A stretch of 64,000 nt of DNA from Panagrolaimus kolymaensis (GCA_028622995.1 JAJQJQ010000002.1:2542001-2606000); one strand, 5' to 3'; positions 48,315 through 62,595 are shown, counted from the first letter of the stretch. The notes: generated from the sequence alone by a model not told the origin. Numbers and translations are program-made.

Positions 48315-50275
48315 TTAATCGAGTTTCTTTGATGATAAAAATGTGGCAATGGCATTTGTGAGGGTTCTTGTTGGATGATATGAGCAACTGAGGGCGGAAG
48401 TGGTGGCAGAAGCAATATTAATATCTTCCTGCACACATATAAGAAGTTTATTGGTAAAAGAGAAGTTGAAGCTTTATAAAAGATTCACCTTCCCAGCAAA
48501 TAAATTTTCTGGTTTTTCACTTGGATAAATAAAAAACATTAATAGTAACGAACCATCCATACAACAAAATACTGTATTGGCAAGCTATAAAATATTTAAT
48601 GAATTAAAAAGAATAGCGTCAAATGACGTTGAGTTTATAACATTAATTATATGATACAAAAAATGAAGAAAAGTGTCTTTTCTAATAAAAATAAGCAAGA
48701 AAAACTTGGAAACTTAAGTTTTTAAAAAACAAAAAGAGCGGCTAAAAAAATTCACAGACGTAAACAGCTCCTATGTTCAAAGCTTAATAATATGTGTAAA
48801 ATTAGCTTAATAATAGCTGTAAAATTATGAGAAAATGGCTAATGGTAAAGCGTATGATTTCAAAACTTCTTATCATGGGAATTAAAAAGTTTTTATATCT
48901 TTTACTGGAATTCGTGATAATTCAAATAAAAAATTGAATAAAGCAAGACATAAAGAAAATAAAGAGTAAATTACTTACCAACATATAAAAATCATTTATG
49001 CCAATACTATACCCTATTGCATGGATCTCCATAACCCAAGTAAAAGCCACGGGAGCAAATGGCACGAAATCAATACATTTAGAGGTAACAGCTCGGTACT
49101 AAAAAAATGTTTAAATCAAATAATTTAACTTACAAAATGAATAAAGAACTTCACAAAAACATTAATATCGCTACCATAATAAAGTGGATAACTTACAATT
49201 AAATATGGGCAAACAAGAGATCCGGCAATTTGTGCACCACTTGCAAGTCTACCCACAAAAACCTTCCCATCTTCTGAGGATAAATGATGAACATAAAAAA
49301 ATAATAATGACATAATAACGACAACAATTAAAGCAACACGAATTAAACGTTTCTATAAAATAATTAGTTTACAAACTGTTCATTTTTTTTTTTGTGGATG
49401 TGAGTGATGATACCTTTCTCGACCTGTAAATTATCATAGTGATAATAAAAAATGATTGCATAATTGCAGCATAACTTTGAAGTAATATAAGTTTAAGATC
49501 TTCAATAAATATTGCATATCGTAACCATAATAATGTTCCAATTATGCTACATATATATGGTATTGGAGTATCCGTATCACTCGATTGACGCCTATACCAT
49601 TTTATTACTGCTTGCCTAAAAAAATAATGGATCAGTCAAGAGAAATCAATAAATTATTATTCTTTAGATTTATATACAAAAAGATTTTCGTAATTAAAAA
49701 AAATCAATAAACGTATTTGAAAATTTTAATATTTTGTCACTCACACCAAAACTTGCATTTTTTTCAGCGAGGTTCAGAGAATAAACGCAGACTTCGGGTG
49801 TCACATAGAGAAAAATCGCTCGACGAAAATAAGAAAATCAAAGCACAAAGATTTACTAACAAAAGTCATCAAAAATTTAAATTTTTTCTTTACTTGCAAA
49901 ACCGACGAAAATTTATAGGAAAAAAAGAAACATTTGTATTTTTTGTTAAAATAGCTTTTAATTTTCTGGAAATGTTGAAAAGCTTTAATTAAAATTTTTG
50001 TAAACTAAACCGAATTAATTATGTGGTAGCAAGAAATCGTGGTATGGTAGTTTAAAAAATGGCAATGATTCTTCATAATTTAATTTGGACCAAAATAATT
50101 ATTGCAGGTACATTTTTTAAAATAAAACTTACAATGGAGAAGTAATAAGTAAAATGGCATGACACGCAGTTGAAGTTAAAAAAAGATTCCATACTAAATT
50201 GGATGTATAAATTTCAAATAATTTAATTGGTGAAAATTCAGAAGCTGCTATACTAGCAGCATCTGAAAGTTTCAT
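48315..50275 (-). CDS. SWEET-type sugar transporter
   Basis: Six exons, 50275-50133, 49615-49414, 49352-49197, 49098-48979, 48584-48489 and 48428-48315, give 276 residues. SWEETs are seven-helix uniporters that move mono- or disaccharides down their gradient. Two MtN3/saliva repeats are visible. The first has RRQSSDTDTPIPYICSIIGT followed by LLWLRY. The second has CPYLIYRAVTSKCIDFVPF, then ends GINDFYMLLANTV, with the characteristic Asn. The start is the first ATG (MKLSDAASIA). Exon 2 must end at AAG|gtatca (49414); a nearer AG|gtcgag donor would put the next exon out of frame. C. elegans has a small swt family, and I cannot say which member this is. Confidence 0.92.
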
Positions 50276-51309
50276 CGCATTTGGTTGGAATATTTTTTTT
50301 ATAGCGTGGATAAAATAATCCAAGGTTTAAAGTTTTCTTCTTCTTCTTTTTCACCCTCACGTTTTTTTTCTTCTTTTTCTGTTCTGGTGCTGCTGGTCAG
50401 TCAATTAGAATATGAAATTTTTGAGGAAGGAGGAACGTTTATCGCCGCTTAAAATCTTTAACGTCCTTCATTTTTAATGTTTTAAAACAGCATCCTTCGG
50501 ACACCTTTTTTTATTTTTATGTGAAATCCAGTGTTACTGACTCTTCCTTCCATTTTTTTTACAACGACGAGAATTATATTATATCCGGTAATTGGCAGAA
50601 GAAAAAAATAGTTTGAAGAAGAGATGATTACGCCGTGCAAGGCTTGTGACGAAGAGGCGACGAAGATGCTTGCTTCTGCAAATGAGTAAAAACTAGTTGA
50701 TTAAGAATTTCCACAATATTTTTGAAGATTTGAAAAAAAGCTTTGATGATAGATGACGCAACTGGATTATTTTAGAAATGTACCAGCTTTTCAAGAACGT
50801 ATATTGTTATTAATTAATGACATTCGCGCCATTTTTTATTTGAAAAATATCGGGATGTTCAAAGATTATTAAAATGAAACATGTTTTTTTAATGCTTTTA
50901 AATAACACAAAAGCATCGTCACATAGCTAATAAGCAAAAGCATAAACTACAACCAAGCAGATATCAGAGATAATTTTGATTTGGTAAATATTTTCGTTAT
51001 CACCAAACCAAATAGAAAAACCTTTCAAATCTTTATTTTAACATAAATTAGTGGCAACTTACGGTATTTCATTTAAACATACATAATTAATATTAAATTA
51101 ATTTTATTTGACAAAGTCCTAAATTCGGTGAATTTAATTACAGTAGGCTCTTTTCAAAACGTTTGCACCTACTTTTATTGGCGTAATGGGTTGGAAAGGC
51201 GCCTTTGATGGTTTTCAAAAAGTTATAAACTTTTTAAAAAAACTTTTTACTTCAAAAAATTTGTTGCTATTTTATCTGTTATTGTTATTTATATCTGTTA
51301 CATAATAAA
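50276..51309. promoter_or_regulatory. Intergenic region between SWEET (-) and RTEL1 (+)
   Basis: 1 kb between divergent genes, so both promoters must lie here. A pyrimidine-rich block (50336-50420) and a slightly GC-richer stretch (50630-50680) are the only visible landmarks. No coding exon. Confidence 0.45.
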
Positions 51310-54300
51310 ATGCACGTCGAAGAGGTATCGGGTACACGAGTTGAATTCCCTTATGAACCATATGAATGTCAAAGAAAATATATGAAAAGTGTTATTGATG
51401 CTATTTCAACAGTGAGTTTTCGTGAATTTTTACAAATTTCTTAAATTTATTTATTTAGAGTTCAAATGCAGCATTGGAATCGCCTACTGGTACGGGTAAA
51501 ACTCTATCTTTGTTATGTGCATCGTTAGCTTGGTTGGAAAAATTTAAAGCTGTCTCTCGTCACAACATCATCGATTCAAGTGGAATTATCAATCCTGGTT
51601 TGTTTCTTTGTTCTTTTAATGATGATAAAAACATTTTTTTAGTTGCTAAAAATGAAAATTCACAACTTTATCCAACCATTATTTATGCTTCACGAACTCA
51701 CAGCCAGCTGCAACAAGTTGTGCGAGAATTGAACAAAACACGTTACAAATAGTAAGTCATTTATTTTAACTTCTCAATTGAATTCCCATTTTTCAGCATG
51801 AAAACCTGTGTTCTTGCATCTCGAGATCAACTTTGTATCAATGAAAAGGTTAAAAATGAACAAGACAGTCAAATAAAAGTAATTTTTAAATTTTTCATTT
51901 ATTTTATTTAATATCAAGTTACAGGGTCAAGTTTGTCGCAATTTGGTAAAATCTCATAAATGTGTATATGCGAATGGACTAGAAAGTATGGCTTTAATTA
52001 TATTCATTAAATAAAAATTTGTGTCCTTTCTTTTAGAGGATCTCGCTAACGTCGATGAAATGTATCAAAAAGAATCTCCAGATGTTATGGATATTGAAGA
52101 TCTTGTAACAGCTGCAAAAAAATTTAAGCATTGTCCATATTTCCGAACTCAATCCATGCTTGAAAACGCTGATCTTGTACTTCTTCCATACAATTATGTT
52201 TTTGATCCTAAAGTTCGAAGAGCTTTGAAAGTTCATGTAAGCTTTTATTTCTGCTATCTATGGAACTTTAAAACTTTGTAAACTTTCAGCTCAAAGGAAA
52301 TATCCTTATTATTGATGAAGCTCACAATTTGGTTTGTTTTTTTTCTTTGATTCAGATAATACTTTTGGACTTTAGGAATCAACATGTGAAGATTCAGTTT
52401 CAATTGAATGGTCAACTTCTGATAATGCTTTGTGTATTAAAGAAGCACAACATGTTTTGAATATGCTTGTCGATGATGAAGAAACAAGACGTGAAGAGGG
52501 TGTAAGAATATTCAAATCATATAACCACTAAATTTAAAATTTTAGGAAAATTCCAAACTAACGTTTGATAAATTAATTCAAGATGAAACAAAGAAAGCGA
52601 AGAAAGAAGCTGAAAGAGTATCACAAGCCGATGTTGCACAATTACTTGGTAAAAATTTATCGACTGTTAAAAATTTTATTTGTTTGTTTTTTAGAAAGAT
52701 TGTTACTTTTTGAAAAAGTATTGGATGCATTTGCAAAAGAAGAAACATCATATGCTAATAAAGTTTTTTCACTTGATGGGAGTGTATACCCTGGTGAAAA
52801 AATGGTTCAACTTTTGGAATCTGCTGAATTTTTACGAACACAAAGAGATGCCGTTTTAAATGTTATTGATATGATTGGAATGTTTTTAGCTCAACAAGGT
52901 TTACTTTTTTCCTGCATATTAAAAGTTTATTTATATTTTAAATTTTAGCTGGCAAAAATTCTGGAATTTGGGCTGAAAGAGGAAAAACACTAGCAGATTT
53001 TGCGGTTTTGATTTCACGAGTATTCACTGATTCGTTTGAAGTTGCTATGGGAAAAACCATTGAAAAAACATCAGCCAATGAAGCATCCAAGAAATTTTTG
53101 CTGTATGTTGAAAGAGATGAAGATGCTGTGAAACTCAAGTATTGGTGCTTTTCTGCTTCTTTAGCAATGAAATTAGTTTCCTCAAGAGGGATTCGTTCAA
53201 TTATTGTTACTTCGGGAACACTAGCACCTTTGCCACAATTTTTAACTTCAATGGGAATGTAAGTTTTTGCAAAAAAATTGTGCAAATTGATGATGAAATT
53301 TTTAGTCCATTTCGATTTCAACTAGAAAATGAACACATCGCTAAACAAAGTCAAGTTTTAATTGGTGCTTTAAGAAGATCTTCAACAAAAATCGAGCTGC
53401 TTGGAACTTTTAAAAACAGAACAAATATGTCATACATTGATGCAATGGGAAGAACCCTCTTACAAACTATGGAAGTTACACCTCAAGGAATGTTGGTCTT
53501 TTTTGCATCTTATTCTCAAATGTATTCTATGATTGATGATTTAAAAGTAATTTTTGATACATAAAGATATAAATAAAAATTTAAAAAATTTAGAAGCAAA
53601 CATATTCTGGTACAACTTTATGGTCATTGTTGGAGCGACATAAGAAAATTTTTGTTGAGCCCAAAGGTAAAACAGAACTTCCTGAAATGTTATCACAATT
53701 TGATCAAATGATTCGAAGTGGTCGTGGAGCTGCATTCTTTGCTGTCTGTCGAGGCAAAGTAAGATTTTGAAATAAATTGTTTGCCATACAAAAGCAATAC
53801 CCGGATTTAAATTTATTCTTCTAAAATTCTTTGTTTTTAGATAAGTGAAGGTATTGATCTTCCTGATTCACATTGTCGAGCTGTATTTCTTTGTGGCATT
53901 CCATATTCGCCACCAAATGATCCTCGAGTCGTTCTCAAAAAGCATTATCTTGGAACAATGGCTGATAAAAACTCTTTAAATCCTGATGAATGGTATCGTC
54001 TTGAAGGATTAAAAGCTGTCAACCAAGCAATTGGAAGAGTTATTCGGCATAAAGAAGATTTCGGTATTGTTGTTTTAGCAGATGCGCGATTTTGCACTAT
54101 ACCAAAAGCACATTTATCTGCATGGATCCGGCCTGGTTTGGTTTGCTATAATGATCCTGATAGCTTCTTTGAAGGATGTGCAAGATTTTTCACCGAAAGA
54201 GGCTTACTTATAAAAAGATCAAATGAAAAATTATCAAAAGAACCATCAAAGTTTGAATTAAATCAGAAAGTCAATAAAACTCGGCCAAATTTGAATGGAA

Positions 54301-57300
54301 CCCTTTTGAATTGGATAAAGAAAAAGGATGATTCATCCCTGATTGAAAGTTTGAAAACAATGTATGAAGATGATAAAGAAGTCAAGCCACATCATCGGCT
54401 TAATAACGTAAGCTTTTTAAATTTTTAATTAAAATAACATATCTTAATTTATTTTTTTAGGAATTATCAAAGATGTCTCAACCTCAACGACCAAAAATTA
54501 AGGTTAGTTCTTTTTACTTTATTTAAAAAAAGTTCTAAACGAAAATTAACATAATTTTAAAAAATTTAAAAAAATCGAAATTTGAGAAACAATTTAAGCT
54601 CTTTTCATAAAAAAAGGAAAGAACAAATAAAAATTTTATAGTTTATCAATAATATTACCCTGTATTTTTTATTTATTTATGAAGATGTTAGGTTATTTGA
54701 TTTTTAGTTTCCCGTTATTTACAGTTAGTCGAGATAATAAATATTTAGTGTGTAGCGTTTCTTAGCATAACGATAATATTTGCCCTTGGATTTCTGGATC
54801 TTCTTGGAGGTGGCGGTGGCGATACTGGACTTTCATCATCCGACCCTGAAGTTGATGATGATAATGAAGAACAATCAATTAAAGAATTTCGACGGCCAAG
54901 TGAGTTTGAGCTAACTGCAGGGCTCATATATGGAGGAGGCGGTGGAATATTGTATATCCATTGTTCAGGAAAGAAAAATTGTGCAGAGCCATCAGCTTGC
55001 ATTATTAAAGCGTAGTCATTGTCGCGATTTCGTGATCTTAAAATAATAGTTTTTAATTTATTTTTTATCATCTCACTGTTTCACTTACTCTTTTGCATTA
55101 ACCAATCTTGCAATCGCTGTAAGTAACCTTTGATCTCGTAATATTGCAATAATAGGGTTTGCAATACAATGAACTGAATATGCTGCTAATTGCAAGCTAC
55201 CTAATTCAGCGTTTTCTTCTTCATCGGATTTGCTTAGAATTGAAGGTTGTGAGGATTCCCATACAAGCATCATAGCCAAAAGTGTAAAAGATAAACTATG
55301 CAAAAGAAGCCATAAAGATTGTGTTATTGATTTTGCAAGGTATGAAGTTTGGAATTGTAACTATAAAAATGTTTTTTAGTTTATAATTTTTATTTGAGCG
55401 GTTAGTTTATATGTATGAGACTTACTTGTTGAGATCTTGATGCAAGTAAAAGATTTATAGGATGAATAACAAGATTAATGACTAGGAATATGGATAAAAG
55501 TGCCAATTGAAATGCAATAATCAAAGATAGCGAATGAGTTAGTTGAACGAGAGTAAAATTTACGAGGATGATTGTTATTACAACACTCCATAAACAAACG
55601 CTTATGCGAATAGGTGCTGATCTAAAATTTATGAGTTCACCTTTATGTTTGTCTATGTAAAAAAACTTACGTTGGCATCCAATTTTGATATTTTGCAAAA
55701 ATTTGCACAAATGCCATAGCAAGTAAAGCCAGTAAACTGACAGTACTATTAAACAATGCTGCAAGAGTTTGTGGCCCCAAAGCTTGTAAAAAATATCCAT
55801 CAGGAGTAATAGGGCCATTAAGAGATGTCGCTGATGTGTTTGGTTTATCCGTGCTCGATGAAATTAATAAAGGTCGATCATTTGGGAATACAGTCGAATA
55901 AAAGAGATTATGAAATATTCCTACGATACCCGTAAAACAATTTGCCAGCCATAAATTGCAACTTAAGGTATTAGAAATTGTATGAAGTCGAGGTTGAACT
56001 GCAGTTGCAAGTAAAACTAAGATATTTAAAATAACAACAATCAAAGATAATAAAAGGGAAAATAAGTTTGTCCACATAGCTGAAGTTGAATTTAAAAAAA
56101 TAATATTTTTCTTTCAAAACACTGAATGAATTGATTCAGAGGGTTTGGATATTCATAAATTGCACGATATGATGTACATAATTGAGTGAGTGTCTTACTT
56201 TTACGCCTCTGCAAATGAAAATATGATTAATACTCTGAGAAAATTTATTTTAACATTAATAAATTAAATACACTTCGCGCAACAACAAAAATGATTAATT
56301 TAAAAGGGTTTTTTACTGCGCTTTTACATACTTTAAATTTAATAAAAAAATATAACTCAGTTTCATTTAAGCTTAGCAACCCTCGATGAAATTCTACTAG
56401 GTTATCTGCTACATTTTAAGCCAGTTCTTTTAGATGTTTTTTTATTCTTTTAGTTTTATAATAAACTTCATTTTGGAATTTTTTGCACTTCAAAGGCTTT
56501 TTTTTTAGAATTAATAAACAAAAATTTTTAATAGTTTTTAGGTCGTTTCTTAAAGCTCATATTTTATCTGAAACCAGGGTTCAAAAAGCAAATAAGATTT
56601 TAAAATCTAATATCTTTTTTTTAATTTACTTAAATTAAAAATTGATAAATGATGAATGACATTTCCAAGCATTACCCACAACAAAAAGCAATAACCAAAT
56701 AAGCTTAGAAACAACCCGCGAGAAAATAAATGAATAAAAAAACTACGGCGCCATTTTTTTTTTTTGCAACTTGAGAACTTGCCGATTTGAATCTATGAGA
56801 GACAAAAAAAAACAAAAGAATAAAGTTTGAAATATTAAAAAAGCGATAGAAGATTGATGAGATGTCTAAACATAGGGGGAAAAAATTTTGGAAATGCAAG
56901 AAAGAATACCAAAGGGCAAAGTTTATTTGGGTTAACGACCTTATATTTATTTGAACACGTTTGTCACGACTAACACGTTAATTTTTCTAAAAGCTTATCA
57001 TTTAACTTTTTTGGGCCTAGATTTAAAATTTATTTCCACACTTTTTTGTATTCTCCTTGTTTTACTAAAAGAAAAAATTTAAAATTTAAAGGATATTTTT
57101 GAAAGCAATTATCCATTTAAAAACTGAAGTGTCATATGTAGTTTCACATAAAGGCGATCATTACTTTTCCTTTTGAAAAATATTTAAGAACTAAAAATTA
57201 TTAGTTTATTATGTTCTTCTTCTTTTTTACGATGGCAAAATTTTTTGGCCATTGGCAAAAAAAAAGAGAAAAAAGAAGCGAGCATGAAAGAAAAAGAGCA

Positions 57301-60300
57301 AGCATATATGTCGTCCGAAGGTCTTTTTTTCTTTTTAGTTTTTATTTTTTATCGAAAAGCAACGGGGAGAACAGACACTTTTTTCAACAACACAAAAAGT
57401 TTTTTTCTCTGCCAAATGATGTGAAAGGAAAAAAATAAAGAATAGCAACTGTTTTGCGGTAAAAATAATAATGAAAATAATAATGATTTGTAATTTGCCA
57501 AAGAATTTTTTTGTTGATAATTTTAGTAATATCGGACAGCAATTTTTTTCCACACCTCTTTTTTCTAAAAAATAAATGACCTAACTTTCTGAGTAATTCA
57601 TTCTTGTTTCGCATAAAAAGCATCCATAGAAACGTGGGAAATGAATTAAAGAAATGAGAAAAAAAGAAAAAAGTTATAACAAAAGAATAAACATAGGAAT
57701 CGCATATTTTTACTTCCTATACTTTTTTTGACGGAAGTTTTCGCATTTTGGAAAACATTGAATCACGATTTACATGAGAAAAGCTACCTCTTTGAGAAGA
57801 ACTTAGTCACTAACGAGAAAAAAAAGGTTTTTAAAAGCTTTTTGATTAAAATATAATTGACAAGTTTGGTGCACGCAAAGCAAATGTTTTTTATTAGCAA
57901 CAAAAAACTATTTTAGTGAAGAATGTCTTGTCAAATCCTATTTACTAACTAAATAGTTTGAGTAAAGGTTTCCGCTATGGCAAACATAAAATAAATTTTA
58001 ATAAAAAAAATTAAAGTACTGGGTTTAAACGCGCTTGACTAAAGAATATCTAATGAAATTTTTTTTTTGAAAACCAAAGCCTTTTTTATTGCAATTAAAT
58101 AAAATGAAAATCTAAGGGTGAAATAATTATGATTCCATATTATCTTAATTACAGCGACGAGTTTTAAATCAAATTATTATAATTATTTAAACCTAATATT
58201 TTATTAACACGGAACTAACACGCAGTTTCAGTAAAATAGAGCTTGAGATTTTCTTAACTTCCTTGTCTTTGAAATTTTTTTCTTTCCTTCTTTCGGTTTA
58301 ATAATTGTTGAATTGAATGAAAAAAATTAAGCAAATTCTTATATTATTTTTTTTTATAAAAATGAAGCAAGCAAAAAAAAGCGGAAGGAGGAACCAAAAG
58401 AACTCACTTTAATGATTTTAAAACAGCCACTTTTCTTCACTTTCTAAAAAAATGAACTCAAGGCGTGCTAGCAAAAAGTTTAGGAAACATTTGTTGAAAA
58501 GAAAAAAAGGGTAATGAATAATACACAAAGAATTGGTAAATTTTCTGAATATTTTTTATTTGTAAAGAAGCCTTTTAGTTGACAACACTTTTAATGGTTG
58601 CTATTTTTCTGCAAATAAAAAAAATTCTTTCTTAAAAACATGCGTCTGTGAATATCTTTTATTTTTTACGCAATTGTTTTTGAAAATTGTAATTGCTGTT
58701 GGGGCGGAAAAAATAATTGTTGAAATTTCATGTTCTTCTGCACTTTTTTAAGAACTTTGATATTTATTAAAATAAGCTCAAAAATAGAATTTTAATAATT
58801 TGTTTTTAAGGATCAGTCGTTGTTGACTCCTTTCCAAAATAGTTTGGATAAAAACAAAGTTTTTGGAATTTTTCGTCTCCCGTCATTTTCTTAGTAACTA
58901 TTCTCTGTTAATAAATATTTAATTTAATAATACACGTTTAAAATATTAAAACTATAAGATTGCCAAAAACACACCAACAAAAAATTGCATTTGACATTTT
59001 TGTTTTTTTTTTTTGGCCGTAGTTTGAGACGACGAAAAACATCCAAAGCATAAAAAGATGTCTGACTTTTATGCTAGCGTCATCAGAAAAAAGAGAAGTA
59101 TGGATTTAAAAAAACCAAAAGCAAAGTTTTTTTTAAAAAAGAGACAATTCCGTTAGAAGGAAATAAAAATTTTCATGCTTGAGATATGTTTTTAACTCAT
59201 AAAAAAGCTTTAAAAAATATTTATAGCAAAACGTAATAATATAAAAAAGGCTATAAGAATTTTAAAAAATTATGTTTTGATCAAACTGAACTTTGCATTA
59301 ATTAGGAAGTGCACTGTCACTAAACCACACTTTTTGGCATAGAGTAATTAATTATGCCTATTTGTTTTTAAACTAACATTTTTATAATAGGATTTAAAAA
59401 AATAGTTTTTTCTTAATTAAACACCCAAACATTTGATGTCATTTATTTTAAATTTTACCGGAAGTTCTGAAGGTTATTTATTTGGGTTTTTTATTAAACG
59501 AAGTTCAAAGGGTTAAACAGGAAAAAAAATGCATTCGAAACAATAAAGATAAATTGTATTCAGATAAAATAGGTTTTTATAGGAAATGGGATAACAAAAA
59601 ATGAGGTGTTTTTGTTTATTCATGCTAACACGAATTGGAACGTTTTTTTTAATTTAGTTGTTTTAACTTTTCAAATAACTGTTTTGAATTTTAAATTTGC
59701 AATTCGGGGGTAGTGTTTGTGTCATTGGCTTTTTTAAAAGTCAGTTTGGCAAATGAATAAAAGTATAAACGTAAAATAATTTTAAAGGGTTATGGAAAAT
59801 AAATTAGAAATATGAGCATCATTAGCTTTTCGAAAATCTCTCTCCAAATAAAAGACTTCCTCGATTCCTTACGGTTTAACTTTATAAAGATTATTACTAG
59901 AAGGAAAAAAGAAGCAGCAGCTTCTTCAATGACGACACAAAAAAAAATGTCGTGTAACAAACAAGGAATAAAAAGAAATACGCAATAATTTTCATTTTTT
60001 TACGTTTAAATTTTGCTTGAACAAACTGAAGTTGCGCTTCAACGCCTCTTTCTTATTTTCCGAAAAAAATAAAAGAAAGTAAAACCCTTATTTCGCGCTT
60101 TTGGCAACAGCAGCTTTCGTTGTTCATGTTTATGCATTCAACCATAAAAAGAAAAGGAGAAACAACACAATTTTTTAAACAATATAAAAGCGAAAACATA
60201 AAAAAGTAGGTGCAAAAATGTTTCCATGTTTGGGTTTTTAAAAAAATATTATAAAGAAAGTTTTCAATTTAAACGGAACATTATTTTTCCAAAATAACAA

Positions 60301-62595
60301 TAACAGAACGATAATAATAATGTGCGTTGGAATGAAAGAAGAGAGGATGAAAAAATATAAATAAGGAAATAGAGGCAGGACGAAGGATGAAAAGAGTTTT
60401 TGAAAGCGATTAAAGAAGATTTTGTCGCCTCTAAATAATTATGTGCGCAAAAAAAGCTGCAAGGATAAGTGGGAATTCCTATAAAAGGTGTAAAAGAAAA
60501 TTTTATAGCAGAATAATAATTTTTAAATATAGTATTTCTTATAACTAAATCGGAGAATGGCAGGAATTTTTTTATTTTTTGTTTTGCCTACCTATATAAA
60601 ACACTTGCATTGATTTGCATTTGAAAGTTGGATAGCTTTTGGATGGGCTTTTTTAATCACAAAATAGTCTTAAATTTTTTTTGCAGAGAAGCCTTAGAAA
60701 AAATACATTAATATCTTCAGATTATCAAACTGTAGCTCACCCGAAGGAGATTATTATGTAGTTCCAAAAAAACTAAAGTTCAAAGAAATTCATTTTCTTT
60801 TTTATTTTAATACTTTTTCCAAGAAGCTTTTAGTTAAAAAAAATTTATCTATTAAAAATAATCTTTGAAAGCTTTGAACTTTTCTTTATAAACTTTTAAA
60901 ACAATTAGAAAATAGGGCTTTGCATGTTTTTTGTTTTAAGTTTTTTTTTTCTTTGTTGTTATCGTAAATTGCTCACAGTTGGAGACTTTGCATTTTTAAA
61001 ATTCCCAAACAACAAAAAAAACATACGCCGTTTTAAAAAGGGTAAACTTTAGTGACTCATTTTTTTTCATAAACCATGCCTAAAATTTATTTCATAGACT
61101 GGCAATTTTTTTTTTAAATTGAAATAAAAGTTGAAAGAAAAAAAACGCATTTGAATTGAAGATGAATGGATAATTTACTTTTGGGAAAGAGGGAATTAAG
61201 TTTCAATGCTTTCACAATTTGAATATTTTTTTCTCAAAAGCTTTGAAATATTGCCAAAAACAAAGAAGGCTCCAAAAAAGCGTTCCATTAACATTTCGTG
61301 AGCAAAAAATAGATAATTTCAAGCAGCAAAAAAACGATGAAAGCGGAGAATGGACAATAGCCATTTATTTTACTCGTTTTTTTTCTTTCCATTCTATTTG
61401 GTAGCTTTCAAGCAACAAACAAAACTTCACAAAAAAAAATGAGTGAGAAATAAATGAGTCTTTTGAAGATGATGGCAAAAAAGAAGATAAGTAGTAGGGC
61501 AAAGACAAAATAGCAATTGTCAGCTGTTTAGTTTTATTTACTAAAAAAATAAAGCAACAAAAAATAGTAAAAAAAAACAGAGTAAAATGCATCATTTTAG
61601 GGAACATTTTCTAAACGTTGTCATAGTATAAAGTCTCTGGGTACTTGATAAAGAATTTTCGAACATTGAAAGATGAAAAATAAAAAATTTTAATTCCAAT
61701 GTTTGATTTAATAACCATAAAATTTCTTTTCCAAAAATAACTTTTTCAAAAAAAAATTGTTGTTTTCGGAAGCAAACATTTTTATTTTTAAACTTTTTAA
61801 AAGCGATCCACACCTTTTTTTTATATGTAGCATTGAAAGCTTTGAAATTGTTTTCTTCTTGAATGCTTTGTTTGCCTTTCTTTCACTTTCAACCAGCCGT
61901 TTATGGGTTTTTTTGAGATCAAAAACTATGTCAACATTTGTTTATTTTTTCATGAAAAAAAGTACTAATAAATTTCAATTTTTAGGTTATAATTGACAAT
62001 CGTAAAAACACTTTACCAGCTGTTGTATCATCAAATTATCAAGAAGCAAAAAATGTATCAACACCATCATCACAAAATTCAACTCAAGGAAAGATTATAT
62101 TGAAACGAAATAAAACTTCTGTTGTTCAAACTTCTGCATCATCATTGAAAATGGTTCCAAATGTAAAAGCTCCAATGCCATTTCAAAAAGATGTTTATGA
62201 GCCACCATCAAAAAAGCCAAGTTCAACTTCAACAAATTTACCAATTATTATGGCTGAATATAAGAAAAAGGTTTGTATTTATTTACACTTTTATAATAAT
62301 TTGTTTTCATATTTTTCAGATGTCAAAACTTCCAAAATCCATCAAAGAATCAATTATTCAAGCTCAACGCAAATATATGACAACATCATTACTCTCTGAT
62401 GTAATTCCATCATTAAAAGAAGCAATACCATATGATTCTAATATCTTTACAGGTTATATCTTTTATCTTTAATTTTTTCATCATCAAACTCATCTTACTG
62501 TTTGTTTTCCAGATTTTTATCATTTTACTTCTGACTCAAACAAATCTGAATTCGAAGCAATATGTCGTTCACTGGGACTCTCGTGCAAAAAATAA
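51310..62595 (+). CDS. rtel-1: RTEL1 DNA helicase (iron-sulphur, XPD-like)
   Basis: Eighteen exons encode 997 residues: 51310-51411, 51459-51597, 51643-51751, 51797-51878, 51925-51985, 52037-52236, 52290-52331, 52376-52501, 52546-52648, 52695-52898, 52949-53258, 53306-53546, 53594-53758, 53841-54407, 54461-54502, 61986-62270, 62320-62452 and 62513-62595. RTEL1 unwinds recombination D-loops and telomeric T-loops. Walker A is ESPTGTGKT (41-49) and Walker B DEAH (240-243). The four Fe-S cysteines fit 130, 148, 157 and 197. [15 protein letters not shown] and QAIGRVIRH are further helicase motifs. The final three exons are 7.5 kb away but join in phase. They encode a Ser/Lys-rich linker and an end ([20 protein letters not shown] then LGL) resembling a harmonin-like RTEL1 C-domain. 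Reading through the donor at 54503 instead gives a short form stopping at 54524. Confidence 0.9.
54503..61985 (+). other. Giant 7.5-kb intron of RTEL1 containing a nested gene
   Basis: Donor AAG|gttagt at 54502/54503 and acceptor TTTTTAG at 61985. It is over 100 times longer than the usual intron here. Positions 54745-56208 hold an antisense 7TM receptor gene; the remaining 5.8 kb (56209-61985) is AT-rich with no supported gene and may hold that receptor's promoter and missing first exon. Confidence 0.75.
54745..56208 (-). CDS. Orphan rhodopsin-like 7TM receptor nested in the RTEL1 intron (5' incomplete)
   Basis: Core exons are 56079-55671, 55621-55426, 55360-55089 and 55036-54745. From the ATG at 56077 they give 388 residues. 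An upstream exon, 56208-56121, joins through a 41-nt intron in phase and adds about 29 residues ([20 protein letters not shown] onward) ahead of TM1, so the true start is probably farther upstream. Seven hydrophobic helices are visible. NPIIA near the end of TM7 stands in for NPxxY; no DRY is seen. The Pro/Ser-rich cytoplasmic tail carries [10 protein letters not shown] and SPPPPPRRS, possible SH3 or EVH1 ligands. Family unknown. An acceptor 2 nt before ATG 56077 would also allow trans-splicing there. Confidence 0.8.

Noticed and set aside
49125..49196. Extension of SWEET exon 3 past 49197
   Set aside because: Using the later donor would break the conserved CPYLI-YRAVTSK junction of the second MtN3 repeat.
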